Origin: Atopsyche davidsoni
Lineage: Eukaryota; Arthropoda; Insecta; Trichoptera; Hydrobiosidae
DNA length: 64,000 nucleotides
NCBI GenBank assembly: GCA_022113835.1
Contig: JAILWY010000014.1
Location: 6,387,501 to 6,451,500, forward strand
Direction of reading: 5' to 3'
Shown: positions 23,128 to 36,700 of the stretch, piece after piece
How positions within the stretch are numbered: position 1 is the stretch's first letter
Layout of the letters: each line of letters opens with the position of its first letter
The notes under the pieces: model-generated
Databases searched by the model: none
Seen by the model: only the letters and a program-made list of their open reading frames with translations
What the model was told of the DNA's origin: nothing
Position numbers and translations under genes: made by a program

Positions 23128-26100
23128 ATTCAATGCCGATATTATTTTAATAATCGCACAGATAAAAAGGATCACAAATTATATGTAGGTAAATATTACA
23201 GTATACAATAATTATATATATATATATATAAAATCCCGTTTTAAATGATCGCAATATTTATATATATTACCTTAATTAATTTTACTATCCTTTTCTGCCC
23301 CACTTTGAATTATTTTAATAATGTTTGCTAAAGCCCCCGAGAATATACATTTATTGTTCTGTTTGTCTTTCCTATCTTCTGTATCGGTACACAACATTAT
23401 TACGTTGTGTTTATTTTTAGTTTGATTTATTTATTTTCGCCCTAATAAATAGGAGAGGTATCATAAACAAAGATCTGATATCAGTCCGTAGGAGAACGAA
23501 AGCAGCTTTGATAATATAACATGATTAATATCTCCAAGTCCTTGGGAAGGTAAACAAGCTGATAACAATCAGGAAAAATTTAAAAAATTAGCGTTTATTA
23601 AACTGTACCTTTTTTTTATTAAATTAATGTAAAAACTTTAACAATAGTCTCATGAAACACTTTGTGTGGCGCCTAGTTTGATAGAATTCAGTCAGTAAAA
23701 TTATGAAAAATAATCTACTCCAGCTATTTGGTAACCTTCCATAGAAAATTTCAGATTCCGAATACGTACATTATTATTCAACAAGAGAAAGGTTATTAAA
23801 AAAATATAATATTCGGGCTTTGGGGTACATTCAAGTTTTGAATTTAAATTGTATAAATATTCTCCTTTTCTCCGAAAAAACCTTTTTAATACATTTCATG
23901 AGATATGTATTATATATACAACTACCTCTCCCAAAATAAAAAAATGTTTGCTTCTGAGGATACTTATTTCTTTAAACAAATATATAATAATTTCATAGTA
24001 AAAAAAAACTAAATTGAATCTTATGAACAACTGTAAAACACGCGAAAATCTATATTTGATAGAATTTTCTAAAAATAAGTTCTGGCTTCTCGTTACGCCG
24101 TGGTGCTGTTTGTTGTGCCCAATGCGAGACTGTTTGTATTCGGCCAAGGAAGTTTATTTGTTATTGATTTCGAATAAAATTTATAATCGCGTATCGGAGG
24201 TGATAAATACGTCCGTGCGGTGTGGTGAATGATGTTTAATGCCATGAGTTATGGCGAGGTTATGTATGGCCCATGCGTGGTACAAAACGAACATACATTA
24301 CATTTTATTGAATTATATTTATATCGATAAAAACTCCGAAGCTTGAGTAATACGTCCCTATTGGATAATTTTTAATTCAAATTACGTAAAAAGTCAAGAA
24401 CAATTGTCAAAGCAAAAATCACGTTTTAAATTATTTATCTCTTTTCTTTAAATCGTTTAATAACAATATAACTGAAAATTACTTATTTAAGGTTGGAATC
24501 ATTTAGGTTGAGTAAACGAGTTCATAGGAATTTTCAATGTATGAATAGGCTCCACTATTTGGTGAACTGATTCAGAAAATCTCGTGAAAAATTTACTATT
24601 TATAACATAAAAAAGAGGTTTTTAAAAAAAATATAAACACATTATATATTTCTCAATCTTTATTTGAAAAAATACCCTCATCATTATGACATAGTTGTAC
24701 CGATTGTGATGGATTTTAATTCTCCAAAAAAAATGCATAAGTCTTGTAATTAGATTTAAATAATATAAAATCAAATATTTTTACAAACATTCCGGTTTGT
24801 TGGCGATTTATGAATAAATATAACTGCTAATAATGAATTCGATCAAATGCTTGGACAAGTAAAAATAAATTTATTCCGAGAAATTATTTTATTCTAGGAG
24901 TATCTCTCGGCGTAGGCGGCCCAGAATTGGTATGCGTCCCGCGGCAGGCGTAAGTATCGAGAAGTCTTCCGCCCTCGGGACTAAATAATAGCGCTGCCCT
25001 TTGTGTCTCGCGCATGATCTCTCGTCACGTAAAAAACAAACTGAAACTAATTTACAATATAACAAACAAAACTACGACCCCGTCGTACGGAGGTGGAACA
25101 CGCCGTGGAACTCACCTCCCTTCCGTCGCTACGTGCGCATCTTTCATCACCATTTCATACTATTGATAAATGGACGCCAAACATACAACACCCGAGATAA
25201 AAGCAATACAGCTCACAAATACAATCATTGTACATTGTACATTGTGATTGTTAAAACTAAAACTAAAAGTATACAAATTAAAAATAAAAAAAAACAAATA
25301 AAATATTATTATAATGGAGAGTGTAACAAGTAAACGTTTTTTCACACAAGCAAGTAAGTTGCTCGGTCAGTATTTATTGGTAAACTCTAACGCAAACTTC
25401 AAAGTCGGGATCTGAAGAAGCCCTTTAGAAGCCCAGACGTCTGTCTATACATCGTTGAGGCAATAATGGTGAGGGCGTGCGTGAATTCGAAACTTCTCCG
25501 CGGAATGGCTGTTTTCGCTGAAAGCTCGAAGACAAGAAATAAATCTATTGTAAATATAGTATACATCGCCCTTGTTTGTGTGAATGTTTGGAAAGGATCT
25601 TTATGTTTGAGCTGAATCAAAAGCGCGTAGCGAAAATATTACTGCTCTGGAATAACAATAATAAAGTTAAGTTAAAAAAAAAAAATTGTGATTTACATTT
25701 ATAGTGAATTTCGAAGCCGGTGTAGGTAAACTAAATTTGTTAAAATAACTATTTGTTTGAACTAATATTTATATTTTATGTTACCGCTCTAATTGTTACC
25801 ACAATTACCACAGTTATCAATAAACCACTTAACCAACAAAAATTCAATCAAAGAACTTATTATATATCATAAAATATATTCTTGCTATGAAAATCCAACT
25901 GAAATATAAAATATTTCAGTAGCGTTTGGGTCAATGTGATACATTATGTAAGCATCTAATGATTCATCAACCAAATTCACAAAAATACATATCCTTTAAG
26001 TAGATACTTATATGAATGTAATAAACACGGCAATAAATAAGTGAGATTTTTTGGTTTTATTAGGAGAGCAGCCGGTTAAGCTGGTCTTCCCTTTTTGCAG

Positions 26101-29100
26101 CGTCCCTCCCTCGGTCTTGCCATAAAAACGGGACATTGTTCTGTATTGCCAGGAAACCTAAAGGTGCAGGCCCACCGCGCGGGGGCGGCCTGAAATATAT
26201 TTGCCGACAATTTGTCCGGTACGTGTGTAGCTGCCCCTAACCAGACACGTCCTTGGTATACTTTTTATGTGGTCGGAATAGGGTTAGAAAATAAACGTAC
26301 CTAGTTTTTTAGCATTGGTTTAGTATTATTTGCTTTCTCGTAACCGAGCGAACTCGACCGTCTTCCCGCGTAGCGAATGATTAGATAAACATGTTTTGAT
26401 TGTTTTCCAATCTAGTGTATTTGTAATTTGTGAAATATTTTTCATGCAAATAATTGCTCGAGCCAATACGATAAAGCAATTACCTAAAAAATATCTCCGG
26501 TTAGAGTAATCTTAACCAAGCATATACAAATATAATCTGCCACGTAGTTTTTGGGTGACAAAACGCGTCTGGTCTGACACAAAAGATTGAGTTTTTTATT
26601 AGATCTTCTAATAAAGAACCAAAGTGAAGAATCAAAACATCGAAAAAATACCTCAGACATGGTGTTGTATAACAAGACACAGGTGATTTTTTGGCTAAAT
26701 TTATGTTTGATCAATCAAAAAACACATGTCTACTTTATATATTTATATTTTACTTATTTATTTGCGCTCTTACTAAATATAACAAACAAAAAATATTTTT
26801 AAAAATTCTGTGTAAATATAAATTTATTAAGTTATTTGGTAAATCAGATTCATCAAATTTTTTGAATATCCAGCAGTTTTTTTGTTGCCAATAACAGAAC
26901 GAAAAATCATTAAAATGTAAAATTGTTTTTTAACAAAGTTATATGATTTTTAAGAAATATGCTTTACACAGCACAAATATATTGAACCAATCAAACCTGG
27001 TGAAATCTAAAGCGCAAAGCAATGAAGAATAAATTTCACCGCCACGATCGACAGTAAGTTGTAAAAAATAAAGTCTGTGGACTCTATCGAGGAGTCTGCA
27101 GTTCGATCTCCGTTCTGACAAATGCATAACAATCTGATGTTATAGGGTACACGCCTGTTTCAATTTATTCGAGGACGATTTGTATTGACATTACATGAAT
27201 GAATTTGACCTTTAAGAGCCCCAGCAAGAAGGAATTTTATTTATGGCTTTTATTTATATTCACACGTGGAATGATTTCTTTCTTGTAGAAAATGACTTCC
27301 CCGCCGAGTCCGGGCGGCGCACAGTAAAATCCGAGTAAGAAAAACCGCTCGTTTCCCCGCTTTTGCGCTGTCAGCGTAAAATTACAGGAAACGGTTGTTC
27401 GTCATGTCCGAGACGTAATTCTGCTTAGATTGCGTGATAAATTCCTGATTTTGTTACTGGGTCAACAATAAAAGATAGCGAATTAAATGAAAAATATACT
27501 GAGCCTAAAATGCATCGTTTTTTTTATGTTCAAGCGAATAAAAGCTCTCGGTGTCTAGGCCCGGGTGATTTGATGATCGATGGGGAGGGCTTTTACGAAA
27601 GATAACACCGATAAAAAGTCTCGAATTAAATTCGTACCTTATTCGACATCGGATATAGTGAAAGTGAGAAAATAAAACTGATTTTTTTTGTTTACAACAT
27701 TCATAAAGTATTTATTTTTAATATATGTACTTCGGCTTCATATTAACATACACCACAACATTTTAAATTTTCAATGACCCCTATAGACTTGAGAAAAATA
27801 TTAGTAGTGAGCGTTTTTGGTTGCATTTATAAATTTTTTTTTTTTTTAATTTTAACCTTACGGATTACAAATTATGAAAAAAACTCATACTCATAAATAG
27901 CTCTAGAGAACTTAACAACCACAATGAGGGTACTTATGAATAAAGTTTAAAGAGTTTTTGCAAATAAAAATAACGCAACAATTATTGACTTAATGATGCT
28001 GATTAAATGAAAGAAAAAAAACATAGAAACGGACAAAGTATCGTTAACCAACATGTCACCGTCAATCAACACGTTAACTAGCTGCAAAACGAACGTTCAC
28101 CAAAATCAAAAAAAAAAAAAAAACTTTTCAGATATTCAAACCAGTATTTCGTATTTTTCATATATATTAATTTGCATGTCTAATTATTTAAAAGAAAGCA
28201 TTGAGAAATGTTTTTTTGCTACACAGAGAAAAATTGTAGTAATTTATTATTAATAAAATTGAAAGTAATAAGTCAAGAAATTGTAAGTAATAAAATCCAT
28301 GGAAATGTCCAATAAAGATTCAGTAAAAACAAACCACAAACATAATACCCACTCGGGAGGCAATACATATATACTTTTTCGAATAGCGTCTCGGCATAAA
28401 TACATTTTTCGAAACACAACGCAATGCATTTCCTGACAATTAAAAAAAATAGCAAAAAAGCAACAAGAATTGAAGAATACTTTTCAAAAGAAAGATATGT
28501 GTTTTTTTAAGTTTTTTTAGTGTACATTAAATGACTTTTATTTCATTTTGTTGCAATGCTTCATTATTTTTTCAATTTTAAACCATACGTTTAACTTGTT
28601 ACAAAAAAAATATTTATTTATATTTCCTTTTTAAAGAAAAGGGTTTTCTCCCTAGAATAACCAATGTTTTACAATTTACAATCGTTGCAATTGTGTTATA
28701 ATAAATAAATCAAATAAAAAACATATATTAATTTTAATGCAACCAAGTATTTTATTAATATTAAATTTACATCTAACATGACTGTGTTTATTGACGATAA
28801 CAAAGCTAAACGTTAACAGGCAGTGGAAAAGTTATAACATCAATTATTTAAATAATTATTCGAGACTACTTATGACGCGAGGCTTTTTATCCAGCAATCC
28901 ACACTAAAAGAGCATATAAGATAATATTAAAACTCTAGCCGACAATAAAAAGCAGTCATGACATAATTCTTGGCCGTCTAGAGCAGCACTAATATACGAG
29001 GCGGGCAGAATGGCCAGCGTTAATCGAGGCAGTGTTTGCGCCGAGCGGCCATAACCGGCAGCCATTTCCCCTTTTAATTGACCGTCGGTTAGCTGAAGGA

Positions 29101-32100
29101 GATCCTCGCGGGATAAACTGTCAGTCGGACTGTTAGACTGGCAGTTAGCCCTAAACTGCGACCCGACCGCACGCGTGAGATATCGAGGGCCGCGCGTATC
29201 TCCTGGACCCGCCGAGGTCTGATTTACCAAAGCGTCTGCTCGGGAATATCAAACACTGCACAGTAGAAAGTATGTTAATGTCATTGATTACTGTCTACTG
29301 TATGATCGTCTCTCTTAAGGTATGTTTTTATTAATTTCAAAAATGTTAAATGGTTAGAAAATAAGACCAAAAAATTATAAATGCTTTTATAACACAATTT
29401 TATTGACTAATTATATGTGTACTCCGTCTGGCTGCCGTCGTATTCCATCGCACGAGCCCTGAGCGCGAGGGCGGCCCGCGCCTTTGGGGCCACCTCGTAT
29501 CGGCGGGTAATGGTGATACGTGAATTTGTGGCTTATTTGAAAATGGTTTAAAGCAGCCCTGTAACAGTAAAGATGTTATGAATGATATAAAAAGTAATTG
29601 GATTTTTCAAAGTAGGACGAACATTTTAGTTTCAGCGAAAAAGAGCCCTTCAGTATCTTTACTCAAAGTAAATACGCAACTCACTGGAGACATTCAAACT
29701 CAGATTAACTGGATTGATAATCAATATCTCTACTTAGTAAAAGCTGAATTTTGAAAAAAAATAAGTTTATTTAAATATATATGTGCATATAGATTCGTGG
29801 AAAACATATCAAAATCACAAATAAACAAACTTTTTTATTGGTGCTGCGTGCATGATGACTATCAAAATCTGATCTTCATAGATTACTATAAAAAAAAAAC
29901 TAAAGACACATGTACAAAGAAAATAATAAAATACCTCTGACATAAAATTAATCATTTAACATTTTACGACACTTTTGACGACGCGAACTTTCGGTCGGCC
30001 AAAAGTTAAGCATCGCGAACTCCGCGGAAACTACGGCCGAGCTGTGCGTTTTTTCCAACATTCTGACAGGGGAACGAAACACACACCCGAAACCATTATA
30101 AAAATATATAGCCTATAAAGTCAGTTATAAATTCGATTGGCCCTGGCGGAAAATAAACCCGGGATGCTTTCTATGGAAAGCGATTTGAAGCACTAAGCCG
30201 CGGAGCAAAGCGCCGCGTCGAGAATGATAATATTATGTAAATTTGGTCCCCGGGATATGGATTACTGTGTTGCGATAAAAACTTACGAGCTTATTGGTAA
30301 ACGATATATTCATTTTTTACCTAATGAGGATACTATCTGTTTCTCTTATCCCATAACACAAGTATGTCGTTCTCTGTAGAACTTTAGAAGTTTATTCATC
30401 AAAAAGTTCAGATTTAAGAAATATAAATGTATAAAAAATATTATATTTTGATTCTATGTTATATTTTCTCGTGATCATAATTAAAAGTATTTTTTTTGTC
30501 ACACTCAGTTATTTTTTGCATATATAAAACGAGTAGCAATTGAATTGACCTCGAACGGTTTGAGCTCCTTACTTAAAGGATGGCCTGAAGATTTAAATAA
30601 CTAAGCTTTATGCTAAACATCACCGTCAATTTAAAAAAATTGTTTTCTTATCTGTGCCTTGAAATAGAATTGAGGATTTTTCATTACGTGTGGATACCAA
30701 ATATTGAATATGAGATTTTATTTTATAAATTCTTAATTACAATAATATACAAATATAATATACTTTTATTTACTTACGACTCGTAAAATTCAATCTTCTT
30801 TGAAAGTGTGTATATGAGATGAAGACATTAGAACGATTCTTTGTACTGAAATAAAATCAAAACTTACGATTCTCATTTCTATTATGAACAAAGTAAAGTG
30901 CAGAAATACCGGTTTGAAAAACAAGAATATTTAATTGCTTTTCCAGCAATAAAGAAAAATATGTTATTTAGTAACCAGCGAATAATTTCGTATCTTTATT
31001 GCTTTACGAAGTTCGGGTTGGAAGGAAGAGTCAGTGGAAGTTCAAGTAAACAATAAGGAATTAAATTTTATCACAAGCGTCCAAATAGGTAGCAGAAAGT
31101 AACTTTTTCATTAGCGCCGCTGACTTCTCGTGGGGTTTTTCCGCCCAAGTTTCGTACCACTAATTTTAATTAGTTCTATAACTACCATCGTCATGGCAGT
31201 CGATCACGGAACCTAGAACTCCATTTGTGACCTTACCGCCCATACATTTATTTATAGTGCAAAGTAAATACCCAGCGTAATAAAATATTATATGCCCTCA
31301 GTTTTATGTTTGTTGTTAATGGGACGCGCCTTGAAGAGAGGGCAATTCGCCCGTTACTGATTTGTCTTTTTTCTTAGTCAATGCTTTATAAAATAAGACG
31401 AAATTTCAAAATTATGTAATTAAAAATCGGCACAATCCGAGCAAAGTGTATTATAAATAAATGATATCAGTTATATAAAAATAATACTTTTGAGTATTAG
31501 TATTAAAAGTGACCTCAAAATTATTTCCTCTGATTTCACACTTTAAGTTCATTTGGAACTGAATAATTTCAGTATTATAATAAAACAGCCTATAGGCTGT
31601 TAATACTTTGATAGTGAAATAAATATCAAGTAAACAAATTAATTTATACGTAACGCTATAATGCTATGTACACGAATACAGCGAATTCAACAAACAAAAT
31701 TCTAATAAGTATCATCCATTCTATAGATAAAGCATACATAATAAACGATATAATTTATGTTCTCACATTTGTCAAATTTCGGACATACCACCTAATTAAT
31801 ATATGAAACTAAGTTAAGCACAGTTTTATCAAGGTACTTCATGTAATCGATTCAAAGTTATTTTTTCTTCACGGAGAGTTTAACTACACGCCCAAGCGAG
31901 CTTCAGATAAATACACTATCGGTGGACTAAAACGTACGAATTCTTAAAAAAAAAAAACTAATTTACAACTTGTTGCTTAGCATACGATACTCACAGCTCA
32001 TAAACGTAATATTTAAATAATTCGAATAAATTAAATATTAATTGCGGCTTTAAAATGAACATAAATTACCATGAATTAATTTACACGAATTCTTTATTTT

Positions 32101-33602
32101 CTCGAACAAAAAATATTTCGTGCAGTGTGCTCTTAAGTACAAACGTAACGGAATATATTTATATCAACGTAACAGCATTAAATGCCAAGGAAAACCTTTT
32201 AAATTTTAAATTCACGCTGTATGAAAATGCACACGAAAGCTTATAAATTTGACAAATTCATAATGAATACGTGAAAAAAATATTCTAATTTAAACTTTTA
32301 TTTCAATTTTGTCAGTTTTCAATTAATAGCGAAGAATGAGATCTATCAAAATTATATTTTTATGCTACGAACGAGAATTTATCTCTGAAAAACAATACTA
32401 CTTTATAATAATACTTTTATATATTTTAATTACATTTTTATCGATATTCATAACTCGCCTGCAACGTTTAATTTGTAAATAATAGCTTTGTAATATTATA
32501 AAAAAACCAACGTTCACTTTCTGAGAGATAAATAAACGTAAAATATAAGTAAGGTAAGGTGAAATTACTACATAAATTAATATCCAAATATGATTTATAA
32601 CACGGGTACAAAACACCTTAATTTATATAATCATATATTTGGTTGATTAACTTTTTATAAATTGGGGGTTAAAATATATTAACCGACTAAATATTACACG
32701 TGTAAATGCAATAAAAAGTCACAGAAAATATATAATAACAATTTCTAATCCGTTGTTTCACTTCTAACTAAAGTTTCGTCAAAAGACAGCTCACCGAATG
32801 CAACATTTATGGCTAAGAAGGTTAATCGACGTTCTCAGGGTCAAATGAGTTTACTGAAAAAAGAGTAGATAAACCTGAATTGCACCTTCTCTGCCGCCGA
32901 GTGCTAATGTTCAACTTAACGGAGCCGAAATCGAACAGAGCTTTGTAGATAACTATATTAGCAGGTGCAAATGGGATTCACGCGATAAGCGATGCAGTTT
33001 TAAACAAAAACACTTTTTTTTTAAAAGCTATTAAATTTTTAACTAAGCATATCCAAAAGTTTTGCTTTAATTAAAAAATATATCTATAAATATGCATGTT
33101 TATAAATAAATTGTTAAATCATGTTAAAGTACGCACTGCCTTGTGATCACCTGCTGGTAGACTGATTAATTGCTTACTCCATCTATACATAAAATTCATA
33201 TAAAAGCTATTAACGCATTCACTCACTCTTAAAAACAATGCGAATATCTGTATTATTGAAATCAGTATTTTGATAAATAAATAAGAAGGATTCTATAAAT
33301 AAACGTAACATCACCGTACATTTTCATTCAGTTAATCTTTTAAAACCATATACTCTTCACCACTCAAACTCTTCTATAAACAAATTATTATAATGAGATG
33401 TCTTGTTACAACCAAAGTAAGATTAATCACTGTGTACTTGAGAAGAAATCACATAGAGTTATTCAAAATTTTATTGCTGAAAGTTCTAGAAACTTTTTTG
33501 TAAGGTAATAAAACCATTCATTCTATTGTCTTATATTCTACTGAATAGTCTATCTGCTCGAGAGCAATGCCAATACAAATCAAAGTAATCGCAATGATGT
33601 GA
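23128..33602. other. Presumed Camta intron with GC islands, 23-33.6 kb
   Basis: AT-rich with islands at about 24900-25160, 26070-26250, 27290-27440, 27540-27660, 28960-29240, 29420-29520, 29960-30260, 31020-31240 and 32810-32960. A perfect 18-bp palindrome, AACAGCCTATAGGCTGTT, lies at 31584-31601. A 108-codon minus-strand frame over the 28.9-29.2 kb island shows no recognisable domain and is not called. Confidence 0.4.
23212..23231. repeat. Short (AT)n tract
   Basis: Ten AT units, about 85 bp right of the transposon end. Confidence 0.9.
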
Positions 33603-33720
33603 CCGGCCATGTAAGCTTGGGGATATGGGTTCAAATCCCACACAAATCACGATGATATTTTTCTAAGAGTTTCTTTAATCAATTTTAAATATTTAAAAAA
33701 ATGTACTTAATCATTATCGA
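33603..33720 (+). mobile_element. 5'-truncated copy C of the tRNA-headed SINE
   Basis: CCGGCCATGTAAGCTTGG followed by a T arm (GGGTTCAAATCCCACAC) and ATCACGATGATATTTTTCT, matching the right half of copies A and B, then about 60 bp of a more diverged right arm ending near TACTTAATCATTAT. The left arm, A box and acceptor strand are absent, so this is a half copy. Confidence 0.65.
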
Positions 33721-36700
33721 ACAGATGACGATGAATAAATTATATTGTAGATTAATGTTTTCGAGCCCGAGCACGGTGATGCGTGTTTCGAGCGAGTCTC
33801 AACTACAGCCCATCACCGCATGCACAGAGCTTGAATATAAAATTTACAAATATAATAAACACGACAACCTTTCCGTTCAGATCAGATCGACAATCGTTCA
33901 AAGCCTCCTCGAGAACAATTGACGCGTAGAATAAGACGCGTGTCTCTGCGAGGGGCGCCCCAGTGCGAGTCTCCCTGTCGAGGGGGTGGCGGCGACCGAC
34001 CCCCCCCCCCCCCCCGCGCCCCCCGCGCCCCTCGCGCCCATCGCGTGACGCCACCCCCGCCACAATAAATCGCGTCGCTTCCGATGGGCGGGCCGGCGCA
34101 CTGGCAGGCATCATTTCTAAATATTGCCGAAAACTGAGCTGAGTGTTCCAGCTGCGGCTGTTTATTTCATTCTCACTGAATGCAATATGAGCAACTTACA
34201 CGATATCTACCAGGATATTAGGACTGGATTGTGTTATAACAATATTACTTAATATACATGTTTTTCATACAATGATCATATAAACTATATGTACATATAT
34301 GCAGCAAAGAACTGCATACGTTACAAAATGCTTTAAACTGAGAAGTCATTAATCAATAAACATAGTTATATCATCTATAGTGCTTAGTAAATAATTCATT
34401 GAATTAAAATACTCACTGTAATTCAACTCGTTAACTGGAGAATGGTCGTCGCTTGATATGTTAACGCTTATAAAACTGAAGCGCTTACTTATATGCATTA
34501 TATAACATCATTTTGCACTATGACAAAGTATACTTAATTTTAAAAACTAAATTTGTTAATTAAATTCGTTTAGACCGTGTTTGTAATAAGTCAAAACGGT
34601 ATTTATACTCATATACTTGAGAGAATTATGATTGAAAAGATACCGAGCATAACGATTATGGATAGAAGTTATATATAAATGTTTATTTTATTATAAATAT
34701 AAAAAAACTTAGACGTTCTTTTTATAATACAGAAAAAAATTAAGTTAAAGAAGCTGTCTTAAAATATTTATAAAACTTTTGAAGAAATTCAATCAAAACT
34801 TATTTTTATTAAAAAAAAAAAAAAACTTAAAATAACCATCAAAGTATAAATTTCATATTCACCCTATTTCCGAAAACAACCATTTTCAATTTCAGCCCTC
34901 ACTCTACACGGACCGCTAAAACATACACGCGCCGGTCTCACACCCTCCAGTGAATAGGTCAGTACTGGCAGGGGTTAAAAAAGCAACCTTAGACACGAAA
35001 ACTCTACTCTCTTATGCAGGTACTTGTTAATATTGGGGTGCCTTACACAAGTGACGGGCTTTACATTATTAATGTTGAGTTTTTTGTCGGTTGATTTGTA
35101 TTTCTGTTGACTTAATGCAAGTGTTTCATATTGGGCGTCTAATGTCTCCGTACATTCAACTCACGTAGGCTTTCTTTATTGATTTATCCATTACCTGGCT
35201 TTATTTGGTGTTTAGTGTTAGGACTGTCCGCACTTGCCCCGAAATCTACACCTTCTAAAGACTCGCGCGCCTCAGCATTTACCTAATCCATTAACTCGAT
35301 ACTCTAGCTTAAATAACCATTAATTTAAATATCTCACATCAGGTACGTCAAACTTAAGAATCAAATAAATAAAAAATTATTCTGAAAAGTAAATTTACAA
35401 AACAAAAATTGATAAAAATACACTTGAATATATTTATCATAAAAAAAAGAATTTTCTAGAAATATAAGAGCGTAGAGATATCCATTGTATTTGGTTTTAT
35501 TTTATAGTAGTCTGAGACTTAAACACCTTATGCTATCTCAGTAATTAATATCAGAATCCTCGTAAGCTGTTTGGTATTTTTATCAAATATTTAAATCAAT
35601 AATACCAATCAATGCTCGGTTTTGTTTTTTGGTGTCGTTAGATTCATTAATCGTTTTGGGTGTTTATTAGATATTTTAATAAACTTATATTGTATAAGAC
35701 TTTTTTGTTTGTGTTTGAGTATATTGGGATGTCCTTGAAGATTATTTCTGTCGAGCTTTCAAAGAAAAATGATTTGTTTCGAGCTGAAATCACGAGACGG
35801 TCTGTTTACTCACTTTTGTTCCGAATATTTCATTGTTTATTCTTGCTAAGCTACAAGGCCTTTCTTGCACGTGGGTGAATATTTATCCTATGATTAAAAT
35901 TAATAACCAAAATTTAAACGAGCTGAGAAGTTTAATTGTTAAACTTAAAAAAAAATTGCACGAACAAATCACAAACTGAAAAGCAGGGCACTCCCAACAC
36001 GTGATGGACGGTATAGTTTCGTGTAAGACTTCTTACGCTAAATACGCTTAAGTGATGTGAACTCACCAGGTGAATGTTTCAAAATATCGTCTTTTGGCTT
36101 TCTAAGTAAAATACTAAAAATATATAAAAACCACAAATTAAAAATATATAGTTTGTTTTCGGTTGTGTACTAAGTTTGTATTTTTTTTATCTGGTTACAA
36201 ATCACACTTTTATCTTGCAAAGTAAATATATTATGACTTTGTGAGCCTGAAGTAAATACAATATATTACTCCGAATCCGACACACTGTAGTCTAAAACAC
36301 ACGTCAGTGAAAAACTCTTATTTAAAAGAATTCTCATAATTATTTTGGTTGATTGATATATCTTAACTATAAAATAATTATATATATTTAAATTAAGCAG
36401 TACATCGTAAATGATATCTGATTTCGATAAACAATAAATAAAAAATTCAGTACCTTGTACACAGTATTTTTCACCGCACGTGCGCGGATTCAACGTTTAA
36501 AAAATACATATCCATAGCGAAAAAAAATACACATCCACTCTATTCTGGTAGCAGAGGGCATCCACTCTATCTTATCTCCCGGGTCATCGCTGTCATGGGG
36601 CAGGAGATTTACCCCAGGAAGTTAGCGCCCGCCCAGGCTGACCTTAGTCCGAGCTCGCAAAGTAACCGAATTTAAGTGGAATACAACAGATAGCTAAACG

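Noticed and set aside
20581..23131. TTAA or 8-bp target duplication for the YqaJ/THAP transposon
   Set aside because: Flanks show neither; only AT/TA is compatible, so piggyBac, Kolobok and hAT assignments are not supported.
27085..27120. B-box-like GCAGTTCGATCTCC
   Set aside because: No A box at the right spacing and no T-stem pairing.
28904..29230. 108-codon minus-strand open frame in a GC-rich island
   Set aside because: No recognisable domain, no splice or promoter context; long frames are expected in GC-rich DNA where stops are rare.
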